A stretch of 64,000 nt of DNA from Ascochyta rabiei (lineage: Eukaryota; Ascomycota; Dothideomycetes; Pleosporales; Didymellaceae), in contig NC_082414.1 of the NCBI RefSeq assembly GCF_004011695.2, forward strand, positions 1,302,001-1,366,000. The letters run 5' to 3'. The translations under genes were made by a program, and so were the position numbers. Positions 1 through 10,681 of the stretch are shown here, in pieces. The first letter of the stretch is position 1, and the number at the start of each line of letters is the position of its first letter. Under the pieces are notes generated by a model, which had not been told where the DNA came from, did no database searches, and saw only the letters and a list, made by a program, of their open reading frames with translations.

Positions 1-1575
1 GCATTGCACCTCCTGAAGTATAATGTTAACACCCCCGTAGTCAGGATGACCAGCACGTTGCAAGCCATGCACGCCGCAAATCCAGGGACATATGATGGAG
101 CGTCTTCAGTCCGGAAGATCAACGCGCCCGCAACACCTCCAATGCCGCCCAGGCCCGTGAGCGTCGCTGAACAGAACGCCCGGCGCCATTGTCCACGGAT
201 GTTGTTCGCCTGGTACGCCATGATAGCGGGTATAGCGCTGTTCGTCCCCGAGACTGTGATGAAGACTCCGACATACTGGCCCCACGGATTCTCCACGAAG
301 CCCATGATCGGCAGTCCGATGAGAGAGATGAGGCACAAGAAACACACGACCGGACCGCGCGTCTTGTACTTGTCGCTAAACCACGCAGCGCCGTACATCA
401 TGAAGCCACTCGCCGCATACGGCGGCGCGCCCATGCACTGCGCCATGGCAACGCTGAACTTCAGCTTCGTGCTCAGGATGATGGGCAGGAAAAAAGCGAA
501 TCCGTACGCGATGGTCGTGACGCAAAAAAATATGAATGCGAAGCCGTAGATGTACCACTGTGTCGCGGGAGCGAGGAATTTCTTCCACGAGAAAGCTTCG
601 GGGGCGACGTCGCCGCGGTCGGCGTTGAGCTTGTCGATGATGATGTCGATATCGCCGGGTTTCTTGAGGAAGCCCCATGACGGGGAGGCTTTCTCTTGGT
701 CCGGGAACTTGATTATGAAAGCGAATGCGAAGATGGCGACTCCGCAGGTTATCACGCCTTCCATGATGAAAATCCTAGGGTTGTGTCAGTACGACAGTGA
801 TGGCTGTGGGATAGAAAGTCCGTACCAACGCCAGCCGCGGATGCCGTTGACACCTTCCATTTGCTGGAGACCGTAGGCTAGGATGCCGGAAAGTGCCGAT
901 GCGATGCTGCCGATGAAGTAGAAGACGCTGTAACGCTTCCCGATCTCGACTGTCCAGTATCAGCATTCCAGTACTGCTCCCCGTTTACAGAATAGATCTT
1001 ACACTGCGTATACCAACAACTCAACAAAAAAACGCATCCTGGAAAATATCCCGATTCCAACAGGCCCAGGACAAGTCGTAGTGGGATCAAACTAGGCCAA
1101 TTCTTCGTGAAGCCGAAGCCAACGATGACAGCACCCCATGCGAGACAAATGCCTTTTTGGAGTCAGCTACTGACTACGGTGGAATGCGCACACACATACC
1201 TGGGAGGAAGTACCGCGGTCCGGCTTTTCTGCACAAAATAACCATGAAGGGCTGGCACAGCACATAGGTGATGAAGAAGCATAGATTGACGAGATTATAG
1301 CCAATTCCCCTACCCATCTCTAGATCGACTAGCATACCGGCGATGGCGGCATTAGAGACGTTCTTGCGATCCATAAGGGAGATGCCGTACATAGCGCCCA
1401 GAGCAGGGATGAGACGCCAGTCAATAGCATGGCGAAGGCGAGCTGACTCTTTCGGGTCGATGCTGAAAGGCGCCTCGGTCCGAGATGATAATGATGGGGT
1501 AGAGAGACCTTTCTCGTTCTCAACGTTCTCGAGATGCGTGACTCCTTGATCCTTGAAGGTGATGTTCTTTGTCAT
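1..1575 (-). CDS. DAL5/TNA1-like anion:cation symporter (MFS), 3' end beyond left edge
   Basis: Partial gene of the allantoate/nicotinate permease (ACS) branch of the major facilitator superfamily; it probably imports a small organic anion across the plasma membrane. Exons on the minus strand are 1575-1200, 1152-1003, 949-826 and 774-1, and all three joins keep frame. The visible product of about 474 residues starts with a hydrophilic N-terminus, then the DWRLIPALGAMYGISLMDRKN block of TM1 typical of this family. ESGYFPGC and CWYTQFEIGKRYSVFY follow in the middle and GWRWIFIMEGVITC after that. A Pro/Asp-rich central loop leads into the second six-helix half. The start at 1575 is the first ATG of the open frame. 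The substrate cannot be told from sequence. The C-terminal helices are missing only because the window ends. Confidence 0.9.
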
Positions 1576-2377
1576 GTCGTAGGGAAAGCCTACAAGCCAG
1601 ACGGTACAGAGGGTTGGAGGTATTCAAAGTGAATAGAGAGGAGGGAAGGTAAGGAAAAACCTGGGGAAGATCAGTTATACATGCACTGCCCGCATCTGAT
1701 GTTGGAGGCAAGCCTCTTGGAGCGCCCATACCCCGCTCCTTTGCCGCTGCCTGCACAGCAACGCAAGTGATGCTCTCCAAGACCACCAGGTTGCTCGCGT
1801 TTCTAAGCGAAGAAGACGATGCATAATGGTAGCGTATGTGGGCTTTCTACTGCAGGCGAGCGCCACGAAATTTGTTTCAACGACTAGAAAATTACCGAAG
1901 ACGGCCATGACCGGTTATGATGTATGTACGGCATGTATCAGTCCTACGGTGATGGGCGATGAACGCGGGATGTTTGGGAAAGTTTGCGGGGAACAGGTCT
2001 TGGACTCTTGGAAGTAGTCTTGGGCCGCGGCAATTGCATGAAAGCCATTGTTGCGTGCAATGCATAAGGAAGGTACGATCATTCGAGGGCGGCAATTGGC
2101 ATTACAAGAGAATTAGCTCAACTTGGCTGGCGTTCAATTGTTGAGTGATGCGGTTTAAGATCGCGTATGAGTGTTTTGACAGGTGTGATCTGCACCATAA
2201 TTGGTAGTCGACTGCCGTTGTGATCACAGGCCGATAGCGTACCACTAATAGGGTTCTCGGTATTTGGCTATGGCTGTATTTCACCTCCTGTTCGGTTGTT
2301 CGTTTTGTCAACGATTCGGACGCAGATGTATATCCGGGGAACAGCATTGGCACGAGGACCGACTTCAGAGTCAACGA
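1576..2377. other. intergenic, no gene seen
   Basis: Spacer between the start of the permease and the end of the Rqt4-like gene. It holds only short open frames without recognisable protein features and probably contains the permease promoter. Confidence 0.6.
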
Positions 2378-3973
2378 TCAGTGACCGGCCTCTGGCTCTC
2401 CAGTCTCGTTCTTCCCGCCGTACACTCCACCATCCAGGATCCACTGCTCGTTATCATCATTGTCGTCCTGAACACGTCTCCAAGCTTGCCTCTTTTCCAC
2501 TTGTTTGTCTTTACCCTTAACCTCGACAGTGATTGTAGGCCGAATTAGAGCACCAAGCAGCGGGTTTCTGCTGAATGCTCCACTGCCTTTCGAGATGGCG
2601 CCAGTTTCGTATTGCTGTTTAGGCTCTGGTGGCTCGTCTTCGCTCTCGGGTGTTCTTGGCCGTTCTGCTGCTGCCATACGTTTCACGATCTTACCGCCTG
2701 CCAGATCTATGCTGGCAACAACCTTTCGCTTTTCGTACTCGGGCTGAGCGTTCCATTCTTGTTCTCTCAGAGCCTTTTGCTGCCGCTTCAGCTGCATGGC
2801 ACGTTCTTGCGGTGATGCCCACATGCTCAACCCTGCAGTTGTGGTTTCAAAATCGGCAGCCTCATCGTGGACTTGTGTTCTCTTTGCGTTCTGTGCCTGG
2901 AAGGCGAGAAGCCTATCTCGGTGTTGCTTGGCCTTTGCTAGCTTCTCGTTTTCAGAATCGACATCGGAGGATGGCGCGGACGTTTTTGGTGTTGAGAATG
3001 GACGAGGCGCGACCGCGACCTCCGCACGCTTTTGATTGGCATTGTTCGCAGCCATCTTCTCCTTACCTCGCTCTTCACGCAAGATGCGAACCATTGATTG
3101 AATCTCATCAGCGCTGAGGAGTGGCGAGTTGCAGAATGTACATGGCCCAATGCCCTCTTTGACGCAAATGACCTTGCCGCAATTGAGACAATTTGGCGCA
3201 GCGTCGAGAAGTGGATGTCGAGTCGCCATGCAATTGCACTTTCGTTTGCTACTGTCTTGTGCAGACAATGTAGGGTTCGTTTGAATCTCCAAGGTTCTTA
3301 TCGCAGACTCAAGGTCGTTGAGCGCTGTAGAAGCGCCATGCATTGGGGTGCCGCCCGCCACACTAATCTTCGCCTTCGGCTTCGGCGACGAGTTCCTTGA
3401 AGATTTTGCCTCAGAAATCAGTTGGCCTGCGGCCGACGGTGGTAGTTTATTTGGCTGTGGTGCTGGTGAGACACCGCGTGATGCTGGTGAGACACCGCGT
3501 GATGCTGGTGTCGCTGTGCCTGAGGATGTAGCTGTTGGTAACTGCAGGGCATCTGGCTTTTGCGACAGCCCGAAAGCATTTGGTTTGGGAGCTTTGTGTT
3601 TTGAGCTTCCAGACATGTAGTCGTCCTCATCTCTCTTCATGTATGCACCAGCGACGTTACCAGCGTCTTCTACCCGTCGCGCTGGCAGTGGCTTGCCTAT
3701 GCCTGTCTGCTTCTTCTTGCGTGACTTGGGTTTGGGCACCTCAGAAAGACCATTCGCAGGCGCTGTTTGAGCTGGACCTTTCGGCTTTCTTCTGTTGTTG
3801 AAGGATGTGATAAACTCTAGAGCTTGAGGGCTATCACCTAGCATGTTCTGCAGGTGATCCGCTGCTTCCCTGTTTGGTAGTGACTCCGTGTAAGAGATGA
3901 TCTGCTTCAAAGAATCATTGTCCAGAGGAAGAAGCTTCGAGAGCTGCGGGAGCGCCCATTCTGAGAGGCTCAT
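2378..3973 (-). CDS. RQT4: Rqt4/TRIP4 (ASC-1) C2HC5 zinc-finger protein
   Basis: Intronless gene for 531 residues. Around residues 247-285 lies a Cys/His cluster (CNCMATRHPLLDAAPNCLNC, then CVKEGIGPCTFC) that is the zf-C2HC5 finger of activating signal cointegrator 1. In yeast the homologue Rqt4 is a subunit of the RQC-trigger complex, which splits collided ribosomes. The N-terminus (MSLSEWALPQLSKLLPLDND) resembles a CUE-like ubiquitin-binding segment. Long low-complexity stretches flank the finger. One contains a direct 21-bp duplication coding SRGVSPASRGVSP, near 3460-3501. The open frame extends upstream to 4249, but the ATG at 3973 gives the conserved start, and the longer version would overlap the divergent PPIL1 gene. 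The assignment is firm for the zinc finger; the function is inferred from the family. Confidence 0.88.
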   Translation of the reverse strand: MSLSEWALPQLSKLLPLDNDSLKQIISYTESLPNREAADHLQNMLGDSPQALEFITSFNNRRKPKGPAQTAPANGLSEVPKPKSRKKKQTGIGKPLPARRVEDAGNVAGAYMKRDEDDYMSGSSKHKAPKPNAFGLSQKPDALQLPTATSSGTATPASRGVSPASRGVSPAPQPNKLPPSAAGQLISEAKSSRNSSPKPKAKISVAGGTPMHGASTALNDLESAIRTLEIQTNPTLSAQDSSKRKCNCMATRHPLLDAAPNCLNCGKVICVKEGIGPCTFCNSPLLSADEIQSMVRILREERGKEKMAANNANQKRAEVAVAPRPFSTPKTSAPSSDVDSENEKLAKAKQHRDRLLAFQAQNAKRTQVHDEAADFETTTAGLSMWASPQERAMQLKRQQKALREQEWNAQPEYEKRKVVASIDLAGGKIVKRMAAAERPRTPESEDEPPEPKQQYETGAISKGSGAFSRNPLLGALIRPTITVEVKGKDKQVEKRQAWRRVQDDNDDNEQWILDGGVYGGKNETGEPEAGH

Positions 3974-4159
3974 TTTGGCGAAGTTGTGCTGTTGTTGCTT
4001 ATGGAGAAATTGAGGCTCTCGGGTCGAGTCAACGATGTCATGCACACTAGGGACGCCACATGCTGTGGCTGTCTTGGTCTGTGCGCGGTCTCGAAAAGAT
4101 GCGAGTCGACCAACATTGTACTCCTTCACCATCAACGCGCGATTCGCTGCCAGAACATC
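3974..4159. promoter_or_regulatory. shared divergent promoter of RQT4 and PPIL1
   Basis: The two start codons lie back to back with 186 bp between them, so both genes must use this segment as promoter and 5' leader. No specific motif was assigned. Confidence 0.5.
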
Positions 4160-4682
4160 ATGACTACTGAAGTCGCACTCGACACCACTATTGTAATGTT
4201 TGTTCACACTGCCACTCTGCAAGTGCTGACCAACATAGGGCCTCATCACGGTCGAACTCTACAATGATCACGCGCCTAAAACATGCAAGAACTTTGCTAC
4301 TCTCGCGCAGCGCAACTACTTTAACAACTTGATCTTCCACCGCATAATACCGAACTTCATGATCCAGGGAGGCGACCCTACTGGCACCGGACGTGGGGGT
4401 GAATCAATCTACGGCGAGAAGTTTGAGGACGAGATCTCCCCAGCTCTGAAGCACACGGGCGCCGGCATTCTCAGCATGGCCAATTCTGGCCCCAACACCA
4501 ACGGCTCACAGTTCTTCATCACGCTGGCACCGACACCATGGTTGGATGGAAAGCACACTATCTTCGGGCGAGTCAAGAGCGGCATGCAGACGGTCAAGAA
4601 ACTTGGTTTAGTCAAGACAGATCGAGAGGACAAGCCAGTAGAGGAAGTCAAAATTCTGAAGGCATACATCATCAAGGAATAG
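4160..4682 (+). CDS. PPIL1: PPIL1-type cyclophilin (peptidyl-prolyl isomerase)
   Basis: Single-domain cyclophilin of 158 residues; exons 4160-4192 and 4239-4682 flank a 46-nt intron. The first exon codes [11 protein letters not shown] and joins in frame to [19 protein letters not shown]. Active-site and family motifs are present: [40 protein letters not shown] and [12 protein letters not shown]. Length and the absence of extra domains match PPIL1, a spliceosome-associated isomerase of the nucleus. The product should catalyse cis-trans isomerisation of Xaa-Pro bonds. It is transcribed away from RQT4 and ends about 150 bp before the convergent dehydrogenase gene. Confidence 0.93.
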
Positions 4683-4828
4683 GTTTGGCTACAACGACGA
4701 CCGAGCGCATAGCAGACGGAAGAAGGCCCATTCGATGGCATGAACGATACCCGGCTTGAAAAGTGCGCGCATATTGAAGTGAGTTTCTCGATTTGGTGGC
4801 TACATGTAGTCTTTGCGCAAGAAGTTGA

Positions 4829-6188
4829 TCAGTTTAGTGGTCCGTTGGGATGTATCAGCACTTTCGTGTACCCATCGATCCTCTGGTCGAACTTCTGGTA
4901 CGCCTCAGGCGCGCTATCAATCTCGATCTCGTGCGACACAACGAAGCTTGGCTTTGCCTTGCCTGAGATGATCATATCACGTAGATACCTGTTGTAAGCT
5001 TTGACGTTGCACTGCCCAGTGCCTAGCGACAGTCCCTAGCGGTGTCAGCAGCCGATCGCACCATCACGAATCTAAACGTACCTTTTCGAAGAGCTTTCCG
5101 AACGAGATGAGAATCTGTCCCTTCTTGCTCTGCTCATCTGGCGCACCAGGATCCGCTGGCACATACAATCCCGGGATGCCGAGACCGCCAGTTGGACGAG
5201 TAACCATGATTAGTTGGTCAAGGACGATGTTCGGCTTCTCTTTGGATCCAGAGGCGTCCACTGCTTGATAGCCTACAGCATCGATCGCCCTGTCAACCAT
5301 GCCACCATTGGCGTTAATGATCTGCTCAACAGGGTCGCTCTTCCTGAAATCGATCGGTATGCAGCCAATCTTCTCTGCTGCCTTCAATCGCTCAGGCACA
5401 GTATCGACGACAAACACCCTACTTGCGCCTCGCAAGACGCCACTGTATGCCGCCATCAGACCAACGGGGCCGGCTCCGAACACTGCAACGCTCTCACCAC
5501 TCTGGAACCCTGATAGCACCAAGCCGTGCCACCCTGTAGGGAATATGTCTGCCAGCAGGATAAAGTCCGCCTCATGCTCTGTGCCTCTTGGTAGCTTGAG
5601 TGCGTTAAAGTCGGCAAACGGTACACGAATGTACTGTGCCTGACCACCTTGGTAAGGTCCCATAGCTACGTAGCCATAGGCCCCCCCAGCAAACCCAGGA
5701 TTTACGCTGCACGCTTGTTAGATTTTGCTCGGACGAGTGAATCCCTCTGCTTACCCCGTACAGAAGGCTGTCTTGCCCTCTTCGCAGTTCTGACACCTTC
5801 CATCGGCCACGTTAAAGGGCATGACTACCCTGTCATTCTTCTCGAGCAGCGTCACCCCTGCGCCGGTCTCGATTACAACACCCATGTTCTCGTGGCCGAA
5901 GACCAGTCCTGACTCTGCGGCAGTGCGGCCCTGGTACATGTGCAGGTCCGAACCGCAAATGGCTGCAGTCGTTACTTTGACAATTACATCATCTGGATGC
6001 TCGATCTTTGGCATTCCGATCTCCTTCACCGAGACCTTGAACGGCCCCTCATAATGCACCGCCTTCATCTTGTCGGCAGACGTGTTTGTAGTATTCGCGG
6101 ATGTGTCCTCGGCCGGTACCTGCCCTGGATCGTGATCGGGGTCGAGGAGAGGAATGATATTCCCGCTGTTTTGTGGGGCGCGTGCCAT
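4829..6188 (-). CDS. zinc-dependent alcohol dehydrogenase, formaldehyde-dehydrogenase-like
   Basis: Medium-chain dehydrogenase/reductase of 421 residues; exons 6188-5755, 5706-5082 and 5035-4829, all joins in frame. The GroES-like domain has the catalytic-zinc motifs AAICGSDLHMYQGR and GHENMG, and cysteines for the structural zinc in GRCQNCEEGKTAFCTG. The Rossmann domain has VFGAGPVGLMAAY. The order and the long insert (NIVLDQLIMVTRPTGGLGIPGLYVP) resemble glutathione-independent formaldehyde dehydrogenases of fungi. The product probably oxidises an alcohol or aldehyde with NAD(P) in the cytosol. About 40 residues precede the conserved MKAVHYEGPF, so an internal start there is possible. The true substrate is unknown. 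Confidence 0.88.
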
Positions 6189-8191
6189 GTTGTTTATATG
6201 CGTGTTACGATTGCAACAGCGGTGTACGAGGATTACAATGCAAGGCCTCAGGTGTTGGATGGGCCAAAACAACACCCACCTTCGCAATTTATAACCCCAT
6301 CCTTGCAGTTCAGAAAGTGGGCGTCATTGTTGTGAGGGGCTGGAGGGGCACTTGCGGATGCTGGTGATCCACTGTGGGGTAGCACAGCTGTCACAGCCGC
6401 AACCGGAGTTAACAACCGCTCGACCGTCGTTCCGCACGTCTCTGTTTGGCTGAAAGTGGGATGTCAAAGCCTTGCATAGCGAAAGTGCAGCGTGCGTGTC
6501 TTCCGAGGCAGTTTTAGCCTTTGCATTTCCCAAGGCTGCATCAACCAAACCAACTCCTGAAAGTTGTAGATCGTCTTGACATGGAGCCAAGATAGTCCGG
6601 TGGTTCGGTAACATAGTACTACAAAACTTCAACTGGGTCACCAATACCTGAGTATACTCCGTGACAACAGGCCGGAAATATTGAGAAACGGAGGTTTGGC
6701 GGAACCTAACGATGCAGCTCACTATCCATGTTAGATGGAAAAGCACGGCGGTAGACATTCAATCCAGACTGCAGTATACGAGAACGTGGCAGGGTATCTC
6801 GGTAGCCACAATTACCAGCACCACTGCCTATCAAGCAACATCTCCTCCGACCTCTGCTAGACATCACCTGCTCTCAGAGAGCTTTGCAACCGATAATGTG
6901 AAGATCATGTTCAACTTTGACCACCACACCTCCATCGTCCCCTCTCTCCACTCAAAACTCAACCCTCCGAGTAGCACCCAGTGTACACAGCAACAAAGCC
7001 CTCTCTCTCTCTTTTTCTCTCTCTCTACGACCCTGCAGAGTTTCCTCCTCAGCGCCACCACTCCGAAGAGGTAGTATTGGCCAATGTTCCCACCACCACA
7101 CATGCACTGCTTAACTCACGTCGCAGCGCTCAACGCAAGCAAGCCAAACCATATGACACCGCGCCAAACCCGCAGCGCCAGGCCCACAAGACGACAGACA
7201 CGGTGCGCCTGCGCACATCCCCACAAGGTCGGCGCAGGGCGCAGGGTCCAAACGCAGCGATCTGCGCCGAGGTTGGAGGTGCTTCGCCTCCAGGACACAG
7301 TCCCGGGTCCAACGACGCTGTGATGGAGCGCCTTGATCCCTGTCCTCGCTGTGTGTAGTATTCCGCTTGATCGCGCTGTGGATGACGGTCTGACGGCACC
7401 CGAGTACATGTGCGCCGAGCGCAGAAACAAGGCATGCAGACGATGAAGTCGGTACACAGCAACGCACAGCAAGGCCAGGCTTCGATGCGCGACGGGTGTG
7501 GAGCGCTGTTATCGAGATGGATGCTTTTGCCAGGGTGCTGGGGGGGTGGCGCTGAATACCGTACTTTGTTGTGGCGAATCTAGTAGGGCTTTCGTCCCGC
7601 TCGGTGGTAGTGTGGGAATCATGAGCTGGGGATAAGGCGTTCGCGCTCCAGTCTCGTCATTTACCACGTGTCAGGCTCCAACAGGGGATGCTGTGTGGGG
7701 AGGAGTGCTCAGAACAGGGGGGTTTTTTTTTTGAAGACATTACGACTTCAATAGGGAAGAGCAACGTTACTGGCGTTGAGGGTTCTGAAGGTTCCACGTT
7801 GAACAAGGGCGCGCGCTGTTCCGCTGGTCGTGGATACAGATTGCGGAGTCAGCATCACACTCCGTGAGCGCGGGAGAGAGCACGAGGTGAGAAGCAGGAC
7901 ATGAGACACAGACAAAGAACACAGTTATTGTGACATGATCATTTCTTCTTTGCCTAGCCAAACAAACACAACCCAAAACTGCCGTGTAATAAAATATCGG
8001 CAGGGTTAAACTCCAAACGCTCAGAACAGTGCTGTTAGTCTTCTCAGGACGGTAAAATTGGGAGTTTCTCCTCGAATGAAGGGGGTTCGTGATCCGCGTT
8101 GAGGGGTGGGATCGCTACCAGTTGTGGTGTGGGTCATGAGCTTCGTGGTACTGGTATGGGTGCCATGTGTACGGAAAGGGCCAATCATGCA
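6189..8191. other. 2-kb intergenic stretch, no gene recognised
   Basis: Contains a pyrimidine-rich run near 7000-7030 and a GC-rich block at 7100-7470 that is open in several minus-strand frames at once, typical of biased composition rather than of a gene. A run of T residues sits near 7723-7732. No protein motif, tRNA or convincing exon was found. Confidence 0.5.
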
Positions 8192-8923
8192 CTATTCACT
8201 GTTAAGACCCGAATTAGGAAACGAATAGAGGACGTTTGAAAGCTTCGGGGTGTTGGGGACAAGCTTCGCGATGTTGGATACTTTGGGTAGCTGGGGCAGT
8301 TTGGGAAGCTTGGGTAGACTGGGCAGCGATATCTCAGGCAGCATGTCGCCGCTGCAGACAAGGTAAGGACGCAAATACATCGAGTGCAGGGTGAAGTGGG
8401 AGGTGATGGGGAAAGAGACTTACTATAACGAAAGGGTCAGGTCGCCGCGGATCGAGGCCTTGAGCTCAATCTCTATCTCGAGGTTCGCTTCTAGTGTGAG
8501 TTTCAAACCATCCTGGTCTTCTAGTGAGCCCTTTTTCTTCTCGGGCTCCATACGGTACGGTTGGTTGGGGTCGGTGCCGCGCATTGGGATCTCGCCGCGC
8601 ATAGCTCGGGCGTGGGTCACGGGACCGTCCATGGAGGTGCTGTCTGGTCCGATGCGCTCGAACATGCCCATTTGGTTGAGTTCATTGTTGGCGTCAGCCT
8701 CTTCGAGGGCTTCAAGAGAAGTCGTCTTCATGTATTTCCCGTCTTCCATGCCTTTCTGGATGCGCTGGCGGCGGGCGCGGCGCGAGGATGATCTTGAGCG
8801 TGCCGATTGGAGGCCGGCTTCGCGCTTGTCTTGCTTCTTCTTCAATATGGCCTTCTCCTGCTGCATGGTGGTGCGCTCATGCGGCTCCGAATCGGACGCG
8901 TCATTCTGGTTGTTGTTCGCCAT
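8192..8923 (-). CDS. small basic/acidic protein with GDLTLSL C-terminal motif (paralog A)
   Basis: Unrecognised protein. Exon 1 (8923-8424) codes a charged N-terminal half: KKKQDK, a Ser/Arg-rich stretch and RRARRQR. It then codes the motif LKLTLEANLEIEIELKASIR followed by GDLTLSL, which recurs in the gene at 9911-10681. A GTAAGT donor overlaps the stop codon that would otherwise end the frame at 166 residues. Splicing to the AG at 8352-8354 gives 219 residues in perfect frame and adds a Pro/Leu-rich tail with LPxLPKLPKLPQLPK repeats. The motif alternates hydrophobic and charged residues, as an amphipathic beta strand would. Function is unknown. The spliced form is favoured because the paralog has a donor at the same place. 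Confidence 0.6.
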
Positions 8924-9280
8924 GTTTGTGGTTGTAGTTACGGCGGGCCTTTTTTCTGGGGTTGAAACGGTAGGCGGTACCCGGGGTGCAGAAGCGGCAC
9001 CTATACTTGCGTTGATGAGGCTTTGGTCGAGGTCAAAGCAACTTGGAAGTGGTCACAGCAAAATAAACGGAGAGGACTGCGTACAGAGGAGGGGAGTTCT
9101 GGGCTGGGCGGAGCTAGAGGCAAGAGCAGCCGTCACTCGAAGAGTCGAAATCAAGATTGATGCCTGCTGGGATGTGCAATCCACGCCCCACCCCGATTGG
9201 GTACCCCTGTCGTGGCAGCCGAATGCAGGATCCGCCGAAAAGCTGACGTCACAGCGGGATTGGGCCTGGTGTGCTGGCCG

Positions 9281-9307
9281 TTTCTGCCGTTTCTGCCGTT
9301 TCTGCCG
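9281..9307. repeat. 9-bp tandem repeat, 3 copies
   Basis: The unit TTTCTGCCG occurs three times without a break. Confidence 0.9.
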
Positions 9308-9462
9308 TTGCGTGGCGGGCGTGTGGGCTAAGAGGCGGAGATGGCCCTGGGGCAGCAGGGCTCTTCGCTGCACGTCTTCCCGGCTGACGACGCATGGGGT
9401 GGAAAGTGGGTAGGGCGGGACTGCCCAGGGTTGCATTGCTGCGAAGTGGGGGCTCCGATCCA

Positions 9463-9510
9463 GCACTTGGATTTTCGCACTTGGATTTTCGCACTTGGAT
9501 TTTCGCACTT
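9463..9510. repeat. 14-bp tandem repeat, 3.4 copies
   Basis: The unit GCACTTGGATTTTC is repeated exactly at 9463, 9477 and 9491, followed by a partial copy that runs into the 58-bp array. Confidence 0.92.
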
Positions 9511-9700
9511 TTGAAGTTTTTCTCTAGTCTGACCAACTTCAGCTGTAATACAAATCATTTGGCACTCTTCAAGTTCTTCACTAGTCTTACCAACTTGCAG
9601 CTGTAACACCAATCATTTGGCACTCTTCAAGTTCTTCACTAGTCTTACCAACTTGCAGCTATAACACACATCATTTAGCACTCTTCAAGTTCTTCACTTT
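9508..9700. repeat. 58-bp tandem repeat, about 3.3 copies
   Basis: Diverged copies of a unit containing CACTCTTCAAGTTCTTCACT, ACCAACTTGCAGCTGTAACA and ATCATTTGGCA. The CACTCTTC block recurs at 9563, 9621 and 9679, which fixes the period at 58. The first and last copies are incomplete and more diverged. Confidence 0.9.
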
Positions 9701-9910
9701 GGTCAAGTCAGGCTGCTCTCGTCTGATGGAATCAGCACGAGCACATGGTATCTAGGGATTCATGGGTGGTAGTTGGATAGAATTACACTACGTGAAAAGT
9801 CCCCAGGCCAAACGCCGTCCTGGAAAGCTCCAAGACCCAATGCTCCCAACGTCGTGAAAAGGAGGTCAATAACAGTCATGCAGTATTCGTTGCGTTGCGG
9901 GCGAGATAGC

Positions 9911-10681
9911 TTAGTTGCTGGGGAAATGTTAGCGCAAGCACTTGGTGTCGTCATTCGCAACTTACAGCAGACCCAGCGTCAGATCACCGTGAATCTTGGC
10001 CTTCAGTTGAATCTCAATGTCGAGGTTGAGCTCCAGTCGCAAACGCAGCTGCTCGCCCTTGCTGTCGCCGCCCTCTTCCTCGCCGCCTCCGCCTCCGCCC
10101 GTCAGTCCTCCCAGAGCCTTGCCGGCGGTGTCGCCAACCTGGCCAACGGCCTTGCCCGCCGTGTCCTGGACCATGTCGCCAGCACCGCCGACAAGCTCGC
10201 CTCCGGGCACGTTCTCGGTGATGTCGTCGAGAGGACCTCCTCCCTTGCCGCCCTTCTTCTGGCGCTGGCGGTTGCGGCGGCCTCCTGACTGGGAGACGTC
10301 GGATCGCGCATCCGTGTCCTCTGAATCTCCGCCTCGTCGTCCACGGCCTCGAGACTGGCGACGCCTCGATTGCGACTTTGACTTTTGAGGCTGAGCTTCG
10401 GGTTCTGATTCGTCGGCATCGGCGTTGCCGTTGGATTCTTGTTTCTTGCCTGCGTCCTCTTGCTCAGCCTCTGCGTCTTCGCCTTCAGCATCGCTTTCCG
10501 GGGCGGGGGTGGGTTCGGGAGTGGGCTGCTGCTGGGCCTTCTTGCCGCCCAGCTTCTTCGGGGTCTTCTTTTCTTTCTTACTCGATGATTCGGCCTTGCC
10601 GCTTCCGCCTGCAGAGGCATTGGCGTCAGCCTGGCCCTCGCCCTCGACCGACTGCTTCTTCTCTTCGACAGTGTCCGCCAT
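9911..10681 (-). CDS. acidic low-complexity protein with GDLTLGLL C-terminal motif (paralog B)
   Basis: Unrecognised protein of about 240 residues. A Lys/Ser/Glu/Ala-rich disordered N-terminus and an Arg/Gly-rich block (QSRRRQSRGRGRRGG) come first. A segment of short repeated VGQVGDTAGKALGG-like units follows, then a Gly run, then LRLRLELNLDIEIQLKAKIH and GDLTLGLL. The last part matches paralog A at most positions. A GTAAGT donor at 9965 overlaps the stop codon. A 48-nt intron with GCTAAC and TTTCCCCAG leads to a 7-nt last exon (9917-9911) that changes the ending only from LL to LLN. Without splicing the protein has 239 residues. Function is unknown; the composition suggests a disordered nucleic-acid-binding or scaffold protein, which is speculation. 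Confidence 0.65.

Larger units (their letters stand above)
8924..9910. other. intergenic between the two paralogs, rich in tandem repeats
   Basis: No gene seen. It holds three separate tandem repeat arrays, listed individually, in the 5' region of paralog A and downstream of paralog B. Confidence 0.6.

Noticed and set aside
7111..7472. Three overlapping minus-strand frames of 110-118 codons
   Set aside because: Open in all frames because of GC-rich composition; none shows protein-like sequence.
8391..9413. Plus-strand open frame of 340 codons
   Set aside because: Antisense to paralog A and running through tandem repeats; the low-complexity translation looks like a shadow.
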